DNA of 64,000 nucleotides, from assembly GCF_003287285.1 (NCBI RefSeq), contig NZ_QMIG01000001.1, forward strand, positions 248,001 to 312,000, in the 5' to 3' direction. Positions 35,236-43,714 of the stretch are shown here, piece after piece. The DNA comes from Phytoactinopolyspora halophila (GTDB taxonomy: Bacteria; Actinomycetota; Actinomycetes; Jiangellales; Jiangellaceae). The position numbers and the translations under genes were made by a program. Under the pieces are notes generated by a model. It did not search any database. It was not told the DNA's origin and saw only the letters and a list, made by a program, of their open reading frames with translations. How positions within the stretch are numbered: position 1 is the first letter of the stretch; each line of letters begins with the position of its first letter.

Positions 35236-37140
35236 TCAACTAACCCATCCCAACCGGCGCCGCACGGACGCCCACATGCCCACGGCAATCCCCGCACACG
35301 CCAGGCCGACGCCGACGAGTGCCACCGCGTGCCAGTCGACGCCGGTGTCAGGGAGCTCCTCCCCATCACCGCCGGACCCGTCGTCGCCAGGCGCGTCATC
35401 GCCACGGTCCTCCGCCTCGTCCGAGCCGTTGGAGCCGTCGGAGCCGCTACCGGACTCGCCCGGATCACCGTCGCGCCCGTTCTCGGCAGGCTCGTCGTCG
35501 CCGTCTTCGCCCTCGTCGTCGGCGCGCTCGTCCTCGTCGCGCTGATCGTCGACGTCCTCGCCGGGATCGGCCGCAGAACCGTCGCCTTCGGCCGCACCCT
35601 CGGCGTCCGGTGGAGCGCTGGCCTGGAGAGTGCCCTCGACGATGTCGGATCGCGAGTGCACGCCGTAGCGTGCCTGGGCCGCGAATCGATGGACGCCCTC
35701 CGCCGGCCGCGGGTCGTCGATCCTGATGGAGAACGTGCCGTCAGCGGAGATGGCCTCGGAGTACACCTGCTCATCCACACGTACGCCGATGACGTGGTGG
35801 GGCCCCGCATGTTCGACCTCGCCCTCGATCACTGGCGCTCCGGAATCGTCCTGCCTGACCGTGATGTCTGGGGTACTGACGGCGACAGCCAGCTCCCATT
35901 CGCCATCGGTGTAGAACTCGTCCGCGCTGAACCGGCTCCCGGAAAGCGCATAGCCGAAGCTGACGTGCTTTTCCGGGTCCCAGTCCGCACATTGGCCGGA
36001 CTCGGGGCCGCCGGCGCCGCTCAACATGCCCACCGCGTGCGTTCCGGAGACGAACGGGCCGCCGCTGTCGCCGGGAGCGCTGCAGGCGGACGTCAGGAAG
36101 CCGGTGACCGACGCGGAACCGTACTCCACCCCGTAGTCCACCTCGTGATCGACCGCGAGGACCTCGCCGCACTGGTAGCCGCTGGTGATGCCCGAGCGGC
36201 ACACGGGCTGTCCGACGATCGGTGCTGCCTGGTCCGTGATCTCGATCTCGCCAGCGCGGGGATCGCCGTCCCCGCCGTCCCACGTCGTGATGGCGGGTAC
36301 CGGCGTCCAGTCCGGCTCGGTCACCCGGAACAGGCCGACGTCGTGACCGTCCGCGAACTGCCAGGCTCCACCGGAACCGATGCCGAGATCGGCTCCGGGT
36401 TCGGGCCATCCAGGCGTGTCGGGCGTCCACGGCTCTTCGGTCTCGATGTGCACCCAGCGGGTGTCATCTCCAGCATCCGGAAAGCAGTGCCCCGCGGTGA
36501 TCACGACGGGTTCCCCGTCGGTGCTATACCCGTTGAACCCGGCCGAACAGTAACTCGAAAGAGTGCCATCCTCCTGCGGCTCGCCGTATCCGTAGCCGCC
36601 CTTGAACTCGTCATGCGGCACGATCGGCGCGTTCACATCCGGACTCTCGGGTGGCTCGTCGAGCACGACGGCGCCGGTAGCTTCGATCGCCTCCACGCTC
36701 TCGCCGTCGGCGTCGGCCGGCAAGATCCCGAGGGATCCTTCGTCCCTGTCGAAGACGGCGGCCGCGACGCCAACACCCTCCGCGCGCAACGATTCGACCA
36801 CGTGCGACGCTGAGCGGGCCGTGGCGGCATCCGCCAGGAACTCCTCGACCGTGCCCCCGAGATCACGCTCAACGGCCTCGTGCAGCCCAGATGGAAGCTC
36901 CAGGGCCTGGTTCACGAAGTCCAGCGGCTCGAACGTCTGCCACGTCACCGGGAGGTGGATCGCGTGGTCTTCGCTGTCGACATCCGAGGGGATCTCGTCG
37001 GAGGCTGTCGGTTCTCCGTCAGCCGGCACTGCCATCGCCGATCCGGCCAGCGCCGGCATCGCGGTCCCAGCCATCACGGCGACCACCAGGCGGCAGGCAG
37101 CATCTCGGACCATCCGGCGGCGGGGCAAGGTCACACTCAC
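35236..37140 (-). CDS. Cell-wall-anchored S1 protease with acidic stalk (LPDTG), paralog 2
   Basis: About 634 residues from a GTG start with GGAG six bases upstream. Signal peptide (1-38); prodomain with LPSGLHEAVERDL (82-94); S1 domain (about 185-410) with His218 (TAGHCF), Asp267 (DGHDVGLF) and Ser359 (PGDSGGP). Only one Ig-like domain (about 415-505) follows. It is succeeded by some 85 residues of almost pure Asp/Glu/Gly/Ser stalk, then LPDTG at about 596, a membrane helix and a VRRRLG tail. The triad is complete, so it should be active. The acidic stalk probably spans the peptidoglycan. Confidence 0.9.
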   Translation of the reverse strand: MSVTLPRRRMVRDAACRLVVAVMAGTAMPALAGSAMAVPADGEPTASDEIPSDVDSEDHAIHLPVTWQTFEPLDFVNQALELPSGLHEAVERDLGGTVEEFLADAATARSASHVVESLRAEGVGVAAAVFDRDEGSLGILPADADGESVEAIEATGAVVLDEPPESPDVNAPIVPHDEFKGGYGYGEPQEDGTLSSYCSAGFNGYSTDGEPVVITAGHCFPDAGDDTRWVHIETEEPWTPDTPGWPEPGADLGIGSGGAWQFADGHDVGLFRVTEPDWTPVPAITTWDGGDGDPRAGEIEITDQAAPIVGQPVCRSGITSGYQCGEVLAVDHEVDYGVEYGSASVTGFLTSACSAPGDSGGPFVSGTHAVGMLSGAGGPESGQCADWDPEKHVSFGYALSGSRFSADEFYTDGEWELAVAVSTPDITVRQDDSGAPVIEGEVEHAGPHHVIGVRVDEQVYSEAISADGTFSIRIDDPRPAEGVHRFAAQARYGVHSRSDIVEGTLQASAPPDAEGAAEGDGSAADPGEDVDDQRDEDERADDEGEDGDDEPAENGRDGDPGESGSGSDGSNGSDEAEDRGDDAPGDDGSGGDGEELPDTGVDWHAVALVGVGLACAGIAVGMWASVRRRLGWVS

Positions 37141-37426
37141 ACGTATCTCCAGCTCGAACACGAGGAACGCTGACGCGCCGATGTGGCGCGACTCGATAGC
37201 TCAGGTCGGATCTACGCTACGCGCAACAAGGCCCGTACGCAGCAAAGTTGTACGAAGCGAGCGAAGCTTTCCAGAGGCTATTTACGGCATTTCCCGCCAA
37301 ATACGGGCACCCTCGATCGCAAAAATGCGCGATCGGGCCGGAGACGCATGGGCCGTTCGACCTATTCGACGTCCTCGCGAAGGCCGGCGGTGGATCTGGC
37401 GTCCCGCCACAGAACGACGGCCGCGA

Positions 37427-39835
37427 TCAGGCGCCGCGGACCGCTCGCCGCCGCCACCAGAGGCCCACGGAGCCCAGACCGAAGAGGAGGAGACCACCCA
37501 GGATCGGCAGCAAGAGCGACGTCCCCGTCTCGGCGAGATCGTCCTCATCCGCGTCGACGCCACGCCGTTCACCCGTAGGAGGCCCGACGATCTCGAACGT
37601 GACCGACGCCGAACGCTCGGACTTGAGGTCGTCCACCGCCTGGATCGCACTCACCGTGTACCGGCCAGGAGGCAACCCTTCGAGCTCGACCTCCCAGTTT
37701 CCTTCCTCATCCGTGGTGGCGATGCGTTCACGTTCCGACTCCGCGTCGGTCGCGGGCTCCGGCGAGCCTTCCCGCTCCTCCGATGACGGCTGGATACGCG
37801 CCGCGACCGTACTTCCGGGTATGCCCGTTCCCGAGATGACATCGCGGGCGGTGACCTCTCCTCCGGGGCCGACAACCACAGGCGCACCGGGCACGATGCC
37901 GACACCTTCGATCGACGTGTTAGCAGTGCCGCCCCCGGTTTCCTGCGTGATCATCGCGTCGAAGCGGCCCGCGCGGGGCCCCTCCGGAGGGGCGATCGAC
38001 CACGTACCGTCCGCATCGACCACCGTGGAGGTCATCTCGTCGTCGAATTCCAGGGTGATCCGCGCGCCGGGGTCGCCGGTGCCGGTGAAGCTCGGCCGTA
38101 CGTTGCTCGTCGTCTCGCCGTCCGCAGGGCTCTGCACGACCAGGGATGCGACCTCGGCTACCTCGAATGTCTCGGTGACCGCCTCCGAGGTGGTCGCGTC
38201 GCCGGCCAACGAGGGCGCATGTGATGCGGCGACGGTGTAGGTGTGCCGGCCGGGTGAGAGCGATTCCTCGATCGGCGCCCGCCACGTACCGTCCGCTTGC
38301 ACCTCCGCTTCGACCGGCTCGGCCCCGTCCACGTCGACGACGACGGTAGCGCCCGCGGCAGCGTCGACCCGACCCCGGACGGTCGGTTCCTTACCGGTGA
38401 CATCCCCTTCGACCGGAGCGGTCACATCAGGTGTACCCACGTGGACCGCGAGGTTCCACTCGTCGCCGTAACGTTCGCGTACCGTGTCGGGACCACCGGC
38501 CAGGGCGTAGGCGAGCGTGACGGGTTGGCCGGTGGCATCACGGTCGTCCGCCTCGTCACATTCGCTCCCGGCCTGTGTCGACCCCGAGGTGATACCGATG
38601 GCGTAGTTGCCCGACACGACGGGTCCACCCATGTCGCCCGGCAGCGAGCACGCATCGAGCATGAAGCCCGACACCTCCTCGTCGCCGACGGGTACGCTCA
38701 TCTCGGTCCCGAGAACCGAGCCACACGTCCAGTCAGACACCGCACCGGACGAGCACACGGGCGCTCCCGAGATCGGCAGGGTGGAATCGTAGATGGGCAC
38801 CTGTGGCCCTTGTTCGCCTTCGCCCACCTCGGTGGCCACGCTCGGGGTGGGCGTCCAGGCGGTGGTGCTGACAGCCAGCTGGGCAACGTCATGGCCATCG
38901 CCGATTCCGATGCTGTCCTCGACGAACCGGGCAAAGGGCCCGGTTTCCCCATCTCCGTGATCGTCGGGATCATGGCGGTGAACGTCGTCGCGCTGCTCGT
39001 CCAAGTTCGGGGGGTCAGCGGTGTCTTCGTGCCCGTCGCCGCCGTCTTCGTGCCCGTCGCCGTCCTTGTCGGAGTCCTGCTCGGAGGCTCCGGACGACAG
39101 CAGGCCGTCGAGCAGTCCGACAACTCCGTCCAGCAGCCCGGACTCACCCTGGCTGCACTGTCCGGAGGTCAGCGTGCGTGGGTTGCCGTCCGGGCCCGTC
39201 CCGTTGAATGCCGCCGTACACCGAAAGACGGAATCCCCTTCGACGATTCCGTATCCGAACCCTCCGTGCACATCTCCCTCGGGCTGGGCTCCGTTCTGGT
39301 CCGGATCGTGCTCCTCCTCGTACGGGCCCCCCGTGAACTCGGCTTCCAGTGGACGCACACTGTCCGTCTCGCGATCGGCGATGGCCAGGCGGCCCTGCTG
39401 GCGAGCGGCGTCGACCGCGTCGGTGAGGGAATCTCCGACGTGAACCTCGGCACCAGTAGCAGCGGCGGCCGGCTCGTCAGCACGGTCCTCGACGACGACA
39501 TGGAGCGTCGATCCGTCGAGCCAGGCCGCGGTAACGATGTCGCCCAACTCGTTCACGACGTCAGCGGCGTTCTTCGCGGCCGCCGCCTGGGCGAGATAAC
39601 GTTCGGGCGAGACGTCCAGATCGCGTTCGATGGCTTCGACCAGGCCGGGAGGAAGGTCGTCAGCTTGTTCTTCGAAATCAGCAGTGTCGTACTCGTGCAT
39701 CCGCACGTCCGCGACGGGCGAGTCTGCTGAGCTGGCATCATCACTGGCCGTGGCGCTGCCCAACGTAGTTGCAAAGATCAGTGATGACGCCACACTCGTG
39801 AGCGCGAACCGCCTACCGACCGCTGCAACGCTCAT
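37427..39835 (-). CDS. Cell-wall-anchored S1 pseudoprotease (LAETG), paralog 3
   Basis: 802 residues from ATG 39835, which has GGGAG six bases upstream. Layout as in paralog 1: signal peptide (1-31), prodomain LPPGLVEAIERDLDVSPERY (61-80), S1-like domain (about 190-450), three beta domains including DGETTSNVRPSF, then LAETG at about 767, membrane helix and WWRRRAVRG tail. The catalytic His is Gln226 (TSGQCS, codon 39160-39158 CAG) and the Ser is Met402 (PGDMGGP, codon ATG at 38632-38630). Asp316 remains. About 70 residues rich in Asp, Gly and His are inserted just after the dead His. It should fold and be displayed but not cleave. Confidence 0.9.
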   Translation of the reverse strand: MSVAAVGRRFALTSVASSLIFATTLGSATASDDASSADSPVADVRMHEYDTADFEEQADDLPPGLVEAIERDLDVSPERYLAQAAAAKNAADVVNELGDIVTAAWLDGSTLHVVVEDRADEPAAAATGAEVHVGDSLTDAVDAARQQGRLAIADRETDSVRPLEAEFTGGPYEEEHDPDQNGAQPEGDVHGGFGYGIVEGDSVFRCTAAFNGTGPDGNPRTLTSGQCSQGESGLLDGVVGLLDGLLSSGASEQDSDKDGDGHEDGGDGHEDTADPPNLDEQRDDVHRHDPDDHGDGETGPFARFVEDSIGIGDGHDVAQLAVSTTAWTPTPSVATEVGEGEQGPQVPIYDSTLPISGAPVCSSGAVSDWTCGSVLGTEMSVPVGDEEVSGFMLDACSLPGDMGGPVVSGNYAIGITSGSTQAGSECDEADDRDATGQPVTLAYALAGGPDTVRERYGDEWNLAVHVGTPDVTAPVEGDVTGKEPTVRGRVDAAAGATVVVDVDGAEPVEAEVQADGTWRAPIEESLSPGRHTYTVAASHAPSLAGDATTSEAVTETFEVAEVASLVVQSPADGETTSNVRPSFTGTGDPGARITLEFDDEMTSTVVDADGTWSIAPPEGPRAGRFDAMITQETGGGTANTSIEGVGIVPGAPVVVGPGGEVTARDVISGTGIPGSTVAARIQPSSEEREGSPEPATDAESERERIATTDEEGNWEVELEGLPPGRYTVSAIQAVDDLKSERSASVTFEIVGPPTGERRGVDADEDDLAETGTSLLLPILGGLLLFGLGSVGLWWRRRAVRGA

Positions 39836-40071
39836 CAACGTCTCCCATGTCCCCGTTCAACTGGCCATTCCTACGAAACCGCGACACTAGCGGACATACC
39901 GGGACTCGCTACACGGTGGGCCAGGTCCCAAACCCGCCTCACATTACCCGGCCGGATCCGAGGACGCATCAAGAACGGAACCGGGCGACATGTTTTCCCT
40001 GTTCACTCAGCATACGCCTGCCGAGTACACAACGGTTCGAATTCAGACATGACCGTCGAAAGTGGGGCATC

Positions 40072-40725
40072 TCACGGAACCATATCGACCAGACGGTCGG
40101 CCCAGACATCGAGAAGTTCACGGTCGTGACTCACAGCGAGCACACCCATGCCGCGCTCGGCGACTTCGTCGTTCACGACTCGTACCAGAGCCGCCGCCGT
40201 GGACGCGTCGAGCATGGACGTCATCTCGTCACATACCAGATATCTCGGCTGCCAGGCCAGCGCCCGGGCAAGACATGCACGCTGCAACTGCCCGTCACTA
40301 ATCTCATGCGCGCGCCGGCTCAGCAGGTCCCGGGCGAGGTCGACCCGGGTGATGAGCTCCACGACGCGTGCCTCCACGTCCCGCTCGGGAGCACCACCGG
40401 AGCGCAGCGGCTCGGCGACCGTATCGGCCACGGTGAACCGGGGATCGACGGACCGCCTGGGGGACTGAAACGTCACACCGACGGCCGTGCGGAGCCGCCT
40501 GGGTGCCCGGTGCCGAACCCGCGTGGCGCACTCACCGTCCAGCTCCACGCGGCCCGACCACGGGGCCAGCAAGAGCGCCAGCACGCGTGCAAGCGTCGAC
40601 TTGCCACACCCGCTCGGGCCAACCAGCCCGACGACCTCGCCTGGCGCTACCGTCACACGCGCCCCGTCGAGTACCGGCTTCTCACGCCGATAACCCACCG
40701 TCACATCCACAGCTGTCAACGACAT
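40072..40725 (-). CDS. Peptide/nickel-type ABC transporter ATPase (second, DppF/NikE-like)
   Basis: A 217-residue ATPase. Walker A is GPSGCGKST (about 35-43), the signature is unusual (ISDGQLQR instead of LSGGQ), Walker B is YLVCDEMTSMLD, and the H-loop SHD is present. It lacks the C-terminal oligopeptide-binding extension of full DppF. Start overlaps the first ATPase by 10 bp. Last gene of the five-gene importer operon. Confidence 0.9.
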   Translation of the reverse strand: MSLTAVDVTVGYRREKPVLDGARVTVAPGEVVGLVGPSGCGKSTLARVLALLLAPWSGRVELDGECATRVRHRAPRRLRTAVGVTFQSPRRSVDPRFTVADTVAEPLRSGGAPERDVEARVVELITRVDLARDLLSRRAHEISDGQLQRACLARALAWQPRYLVCDEMTSMLDASTAAALVRVVNDEVAERGMGVLAVSHDRELLDVWADRLVDMVP

Positions 40726-41651
40726 GCCACCGCTCGCCCTCCGTGCCAGGTCAGAGTCGGATCACCCGAGCACTCGCCGGGCACCCGCCGGTGAAACGCA
40801 CATCCGGACGCGAGCTCCGTCAGGGAGGGCGGGTGCCCGGGTAGCGGTTGCAGGCCACCGGAGGGCAGGGCCGCCAGCAATCCCCGCGTGTAGTCGTGCC
40901 AGGGATCGGCGAGCACCTCCCGGGCCGGGCCAAGCTCGAGCAGCCGCCCCGCGTACATGACGGCCAGATGATCGGCGACGCGCCCGGCCGCGGCCAGGTC
41001 GTGGGTGATGAAGAGCACCGCCCGTCCGGTGCCGGCCACGAAACGGAAGAGATCGACCGTGTGGTCCACGAGCGCCCGGTCGAGCCCGGCCGTGGGCTCG
41101 TCGGCCACGAGAACGAGCGGATTGCCTGCCAGCGCCAGCGCCGTGACCACGCGCTGTGTCATCCCGCCAGAAAGCTCGTGCGGATAGCCGTACAGATCGT
41201 CCGGGTCCAGGCCCACCTGCTGGGCCAGCTCGTCGACCCGGCTGGCGATCTCGGCACCGCCGCCCTCGCTGCCGTGGTGGGCGAGCGCCTCGGCGAGCTG
41301 CGAACGAGCCGTGCGTACCGGGGTGAGATGTGTGCCAGCAGACTGTGGAATCAGCCCGATCCGTCGCCCACGAACCCGGGTGGCCAGTTCGTGCTCCGGC
41401 GCGCGAAGCAGTTCGGTCCGGGCAGCCGCGTCGTCCAGCCAGACCTGTCCACGCACCTGGGCGTTACCCGGAAGCAGCCCGAGAATCGTCGAAGCGAGAA
41501 CGGACTTGCCACACCCGCTTTCACCGACCAGCGCCAGCACCTCCCCTGCTCGCACCGTGCAGGACAGGCCGGTGACAGCGGACACGAACCGGCCGCCGGG
41601 AAGGCGCAGCCGCACCGACAGGTTGTCGAGCTGCAGCACACCGGCCGTCAC
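40716..41651 (-). CDS. Peptide/nickel-type ABC transporter ATPase (first, DppD/NikD-like)
   Basis: A 311-residue ATPase with Walker A GESGCGKSV, Q-loop IPQSAGTHLTPV, signature LSGGMTQR and Walker B LVADEPTAGLD. The C-terminal CAFHRRVPGECSGDPTL carries Cys residues placed like the Fe-S or oligopeptide-associated C-terminal motif of DppD-type ATPases, though with fewer cysteines. GTG start at 41651 overlaps the permease stop as GTGA. Confidence 0.92.
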   Translation of the reverse strand: MTAGVLQLDNLSVRLRLPGGRFVSAVTGLSCTVRAGEVLALVGESGCGKSVLASTILGLLPGNAQVRGQVWLDDAAARTELLRAPEHELATRVRGRRIGLIPQSAGTHLTPVRTARSQLAEALAHHGSEGGGAEIASRVDELAQQVGLDPDDLYGYPHELSGGMTQRVVTALALAGNPLVLVADEPTAGLDRALVDHTVDLFRFVAGTGRAVLFITHDLAAAGRVADHLAVMYAGRLLELGPAREVLADPWHDYTRGLLAALPSGGLQPLPGHPPSLTELASGCAFHRRVPGECSGDPTLTWHGGRAVACR

Positions 41652-42646
41652 GGCAGCTCCTCGGAACGGCGCCTCGGCAGCACGTGATCCCGCCAGGCAG
41701 CTCCACACGCTGCTATCGCGAGCGTCGCCGCCACGAGCATCAACGACGGAAACACCAGCGTCCACCAGGATCCGAGCAGCAAGGACTCGCGCGCCTCGTC
41801 CAGGAGAGTTCCCAAGCTCGCCCGATGCGGCGGCAGGCCGAGGCCGAGGAAGCTCAACGCCGATTCGTGCCATACGGCATGCGGTAACAGCAACGCGGCG
41901 GCGACGACGGCTTGCGGCACGATGGCTGGCACGAAATGCCGGCGAATCACCCAGATGCGCCCGGCGCCACCCGAGATCGCCGCGTCCACGAACTCCCGCT
42001 GGCGCAGTGACAGCACCTCGGAACGGATCAACCGCGCCACCGGCGCCCAGTGGGTCAACGTGATAGACGCCACGATGGCGATCACGTTGCCCCGGTAGAG
42101 CGCGACAATCACGATGCCGAGCAGTAGGTGCGGGATCGCGTTCACGGTGTCCACCAGCCGCATCACGATCCGGTCCACCCACCGCCCGAGCCCGCCAGCC
42201 AGGACGCCGACGAGCACGCCCAGCACGGTGGACAGGATCGCACACGTGCCGGCGATGAGCAGCGAGATACGCAGCCCGGCCGCCGCACGCACGAAGAGGT
42301 CGCGCCCGGCCATGTCCGTGCCGAACGGCTGCGCCCACGACGGCGGCATGCCGGAGGCGGACAGGTCCACGGCGCGCTCGTCGAAGCCAGCCACGATCGG
42401 AACCGCGACCGCGTACGCCACGAGCGCGATCACGACGCCGATCCCGACGGCCAGCCGCTGACGTGCCGACAACCGCAGCCGCGACCGCCGCGCGCGCGTC
42501 CACGGGCGGCCCGCGTCGATCCATCCGTGCTCGTCAGCCGCCGTTTCCCCGGTTCGCTGCGCGGCGTCGGCGGGCGCGCTCGTCTCGTGTGGCCCGCCAG
42601 CCCTGCCGGGCGACGTTCGCTTCGTCCGAGCCGCGGCGTCACCCAT
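41648..42646 (-). CDS. Peptide/nickel-type ABC permease (DppC/NikC-like)
   Basis: A 332-residue permease: charged N-terminal tail, first membrane helix near residue 75, periplasmic loop with PSWAQPFGTDMAGRDLF (the GTD-x-x-GRD motif of DppC/NikC), and five further helices with EAA-type loop EFVDAAISGGAGRIWVIRRHFVP. ATG 42646 overlaps the partner permease by 8 bp. Confidence 0.93.
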   Translation of the reverse strand: MGDAAARTKRTSPGRAGGPHETSAPADAAQRTGETAADEHGWIDAGRPWTRARRSRLRLSARQRLAVGIGVVIALVAYAVAVPIVAGFDERAVDLSASGMPPSWAQPFGTDMAGRDLFVRAAAGLRISLLIAGTCAILSTVLGVLVGVLAGGLGRWVDRIVMRLVDTVNAIPHLLLGIVIVALYRGNVIAIVASITLTHWAPVARLIRSEVLSLRQREFVDAAISGGAGRIWVIRRHFVPAIVPQAVVAAALLLPHAVWHESALSFLGLGLPPHRASLGTLLDEARESLLLGSWWTLVFPSLMLVAATLAIAACGAAWRDHVLPRRRSEELP

Positions 42647-43664
42647 CGGTTGCCACCCGAGGATCCAGGACGGCGTAGAGAACATCGGCAAGCAGGGAGC
42701 CGAGCAGGACGGCCACCGCGGCGAGGAGCGTCAGCGCCGCGAGGAGGGCGAAATCGACCTCGACGGCCGCCCGCACGACGGCGTCGGCCACGCCTGGCCA
42801 GGAGAACACCGATTCCACCAGGATCGCTCCCGTCACGAGCTCTGGCAGCCGCACACCAACCAGGGTGACGAAAGGCAACAGGGCCGTCGGCAGCGCATGG
42901 CGCAAGACGATCACCGGAAGGGGCAGGCCCCGTGCCCGGGCGCCGGTGACATAGTCCTCCCCCAGTGCCGCGATCATCGACTGCCGCACGTGCAACAGCA
43001 ACCAGGGAACCTGAGAACAGGCCAGCACGCTGGCCGGCAACGCCATGTGCGTGACGACCTGGCCGAACGTCACATCCGCGCCGGGCTCCGTGAGCCCGGC
43101 GACGGGAAACCAGGACAACCCCAGGGCGAAGATCCCGATCGCCGCCAGAGCCACCACGAACGGAGGGATGCCCTCGACGGCATGGGCCAGGCCGGCCACC
43201 AGGCGGTCCAGCATTCCGCCGTGCCGCCACGCCGACCACACTCCGAGGCACAACGCGACGACGATCGCGAGCGCCAGAGCAGTCCCGGCCAGCAGCACTG
43301 TCCACGGCAGCCGCTCGGCCAGCACGTCGACCACGGGCTGCCCGTACACGCGCGACGTACCCAGATCGCCGGACAGCAGCGTCGTCACCCACTGGCCGTA
43401 CTGGGCATACCACGGGTCATCCAGGCCCAACGTTCCACGAAGCCGCTCCTGTTCGTCCGCGCCAGCAGTCAGGTAACGATCACCGAGATAACCAGCAAGC
43501 GGATCGAACGGCGACGCCGCCGCCAGGACGAAGACGATCACCGATGTCAGCGCCACGACCGGCACCATCATCACCAGACGGCGCAGCACCATCCAGCCGA
43601 TCGCGCGACGCCGGTCGGCTCGCGTCACCGACCGCATCAGGAAGCGATCGGCCTGCGCACACAC
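42639..43664 (-). CDS. Peptide/nickel-type ABC permease (DppB/NikB-like)
   Basis: A 341-residue permease with six membrane segments, the DppB-type N-terminus (RRLVMMVPVVALTSVIVFVL), the long periplasmic loop with LGLDDPWYAQYGQWV and GDLGTSRV, and cytoplasmic ALGEDYVTGARARGLP. GTG 43664 was used; ATG 43637 lacks a ribosome site. It follows the binding-protein gene by 50 bp. Confidence 0.92.
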   Translation of the reverse strand: MCAQADRFLMRSVTRADRRRAIGWMVLRRLVMMVPVVALTSVIVFVLAAASPFDPLAGYLGDRYLTAGADEQERLRGTLGLDDPWYAQYGQWVTTLLSGDLGTSRVYGQPVVDVLAERLPWTVLLAGTALALAIVVALCLGVWSAWRHGGMLDRLVAGLAHAVEGIPPFVVALAAIGIFALGLSWFPVAGLTEPGADVTFGQVVTHMALPASVLACSQVPWLLLHVRQSMIAALGEDYVTGARARGLPLPVIVLRHALPTALLPFVTLVGVRLPELVTGAILVESVFSWPGVADAVVRAAVEVDFALLAALTLLAAVAVLLGSLLADVLYAVLDPRVATDG

Positions 43665-43714
43665 TCCGTCATCACCAGTTCCCCGTCGTCGCGGCGCGCG
43701 TCACCGCCGGCAGC

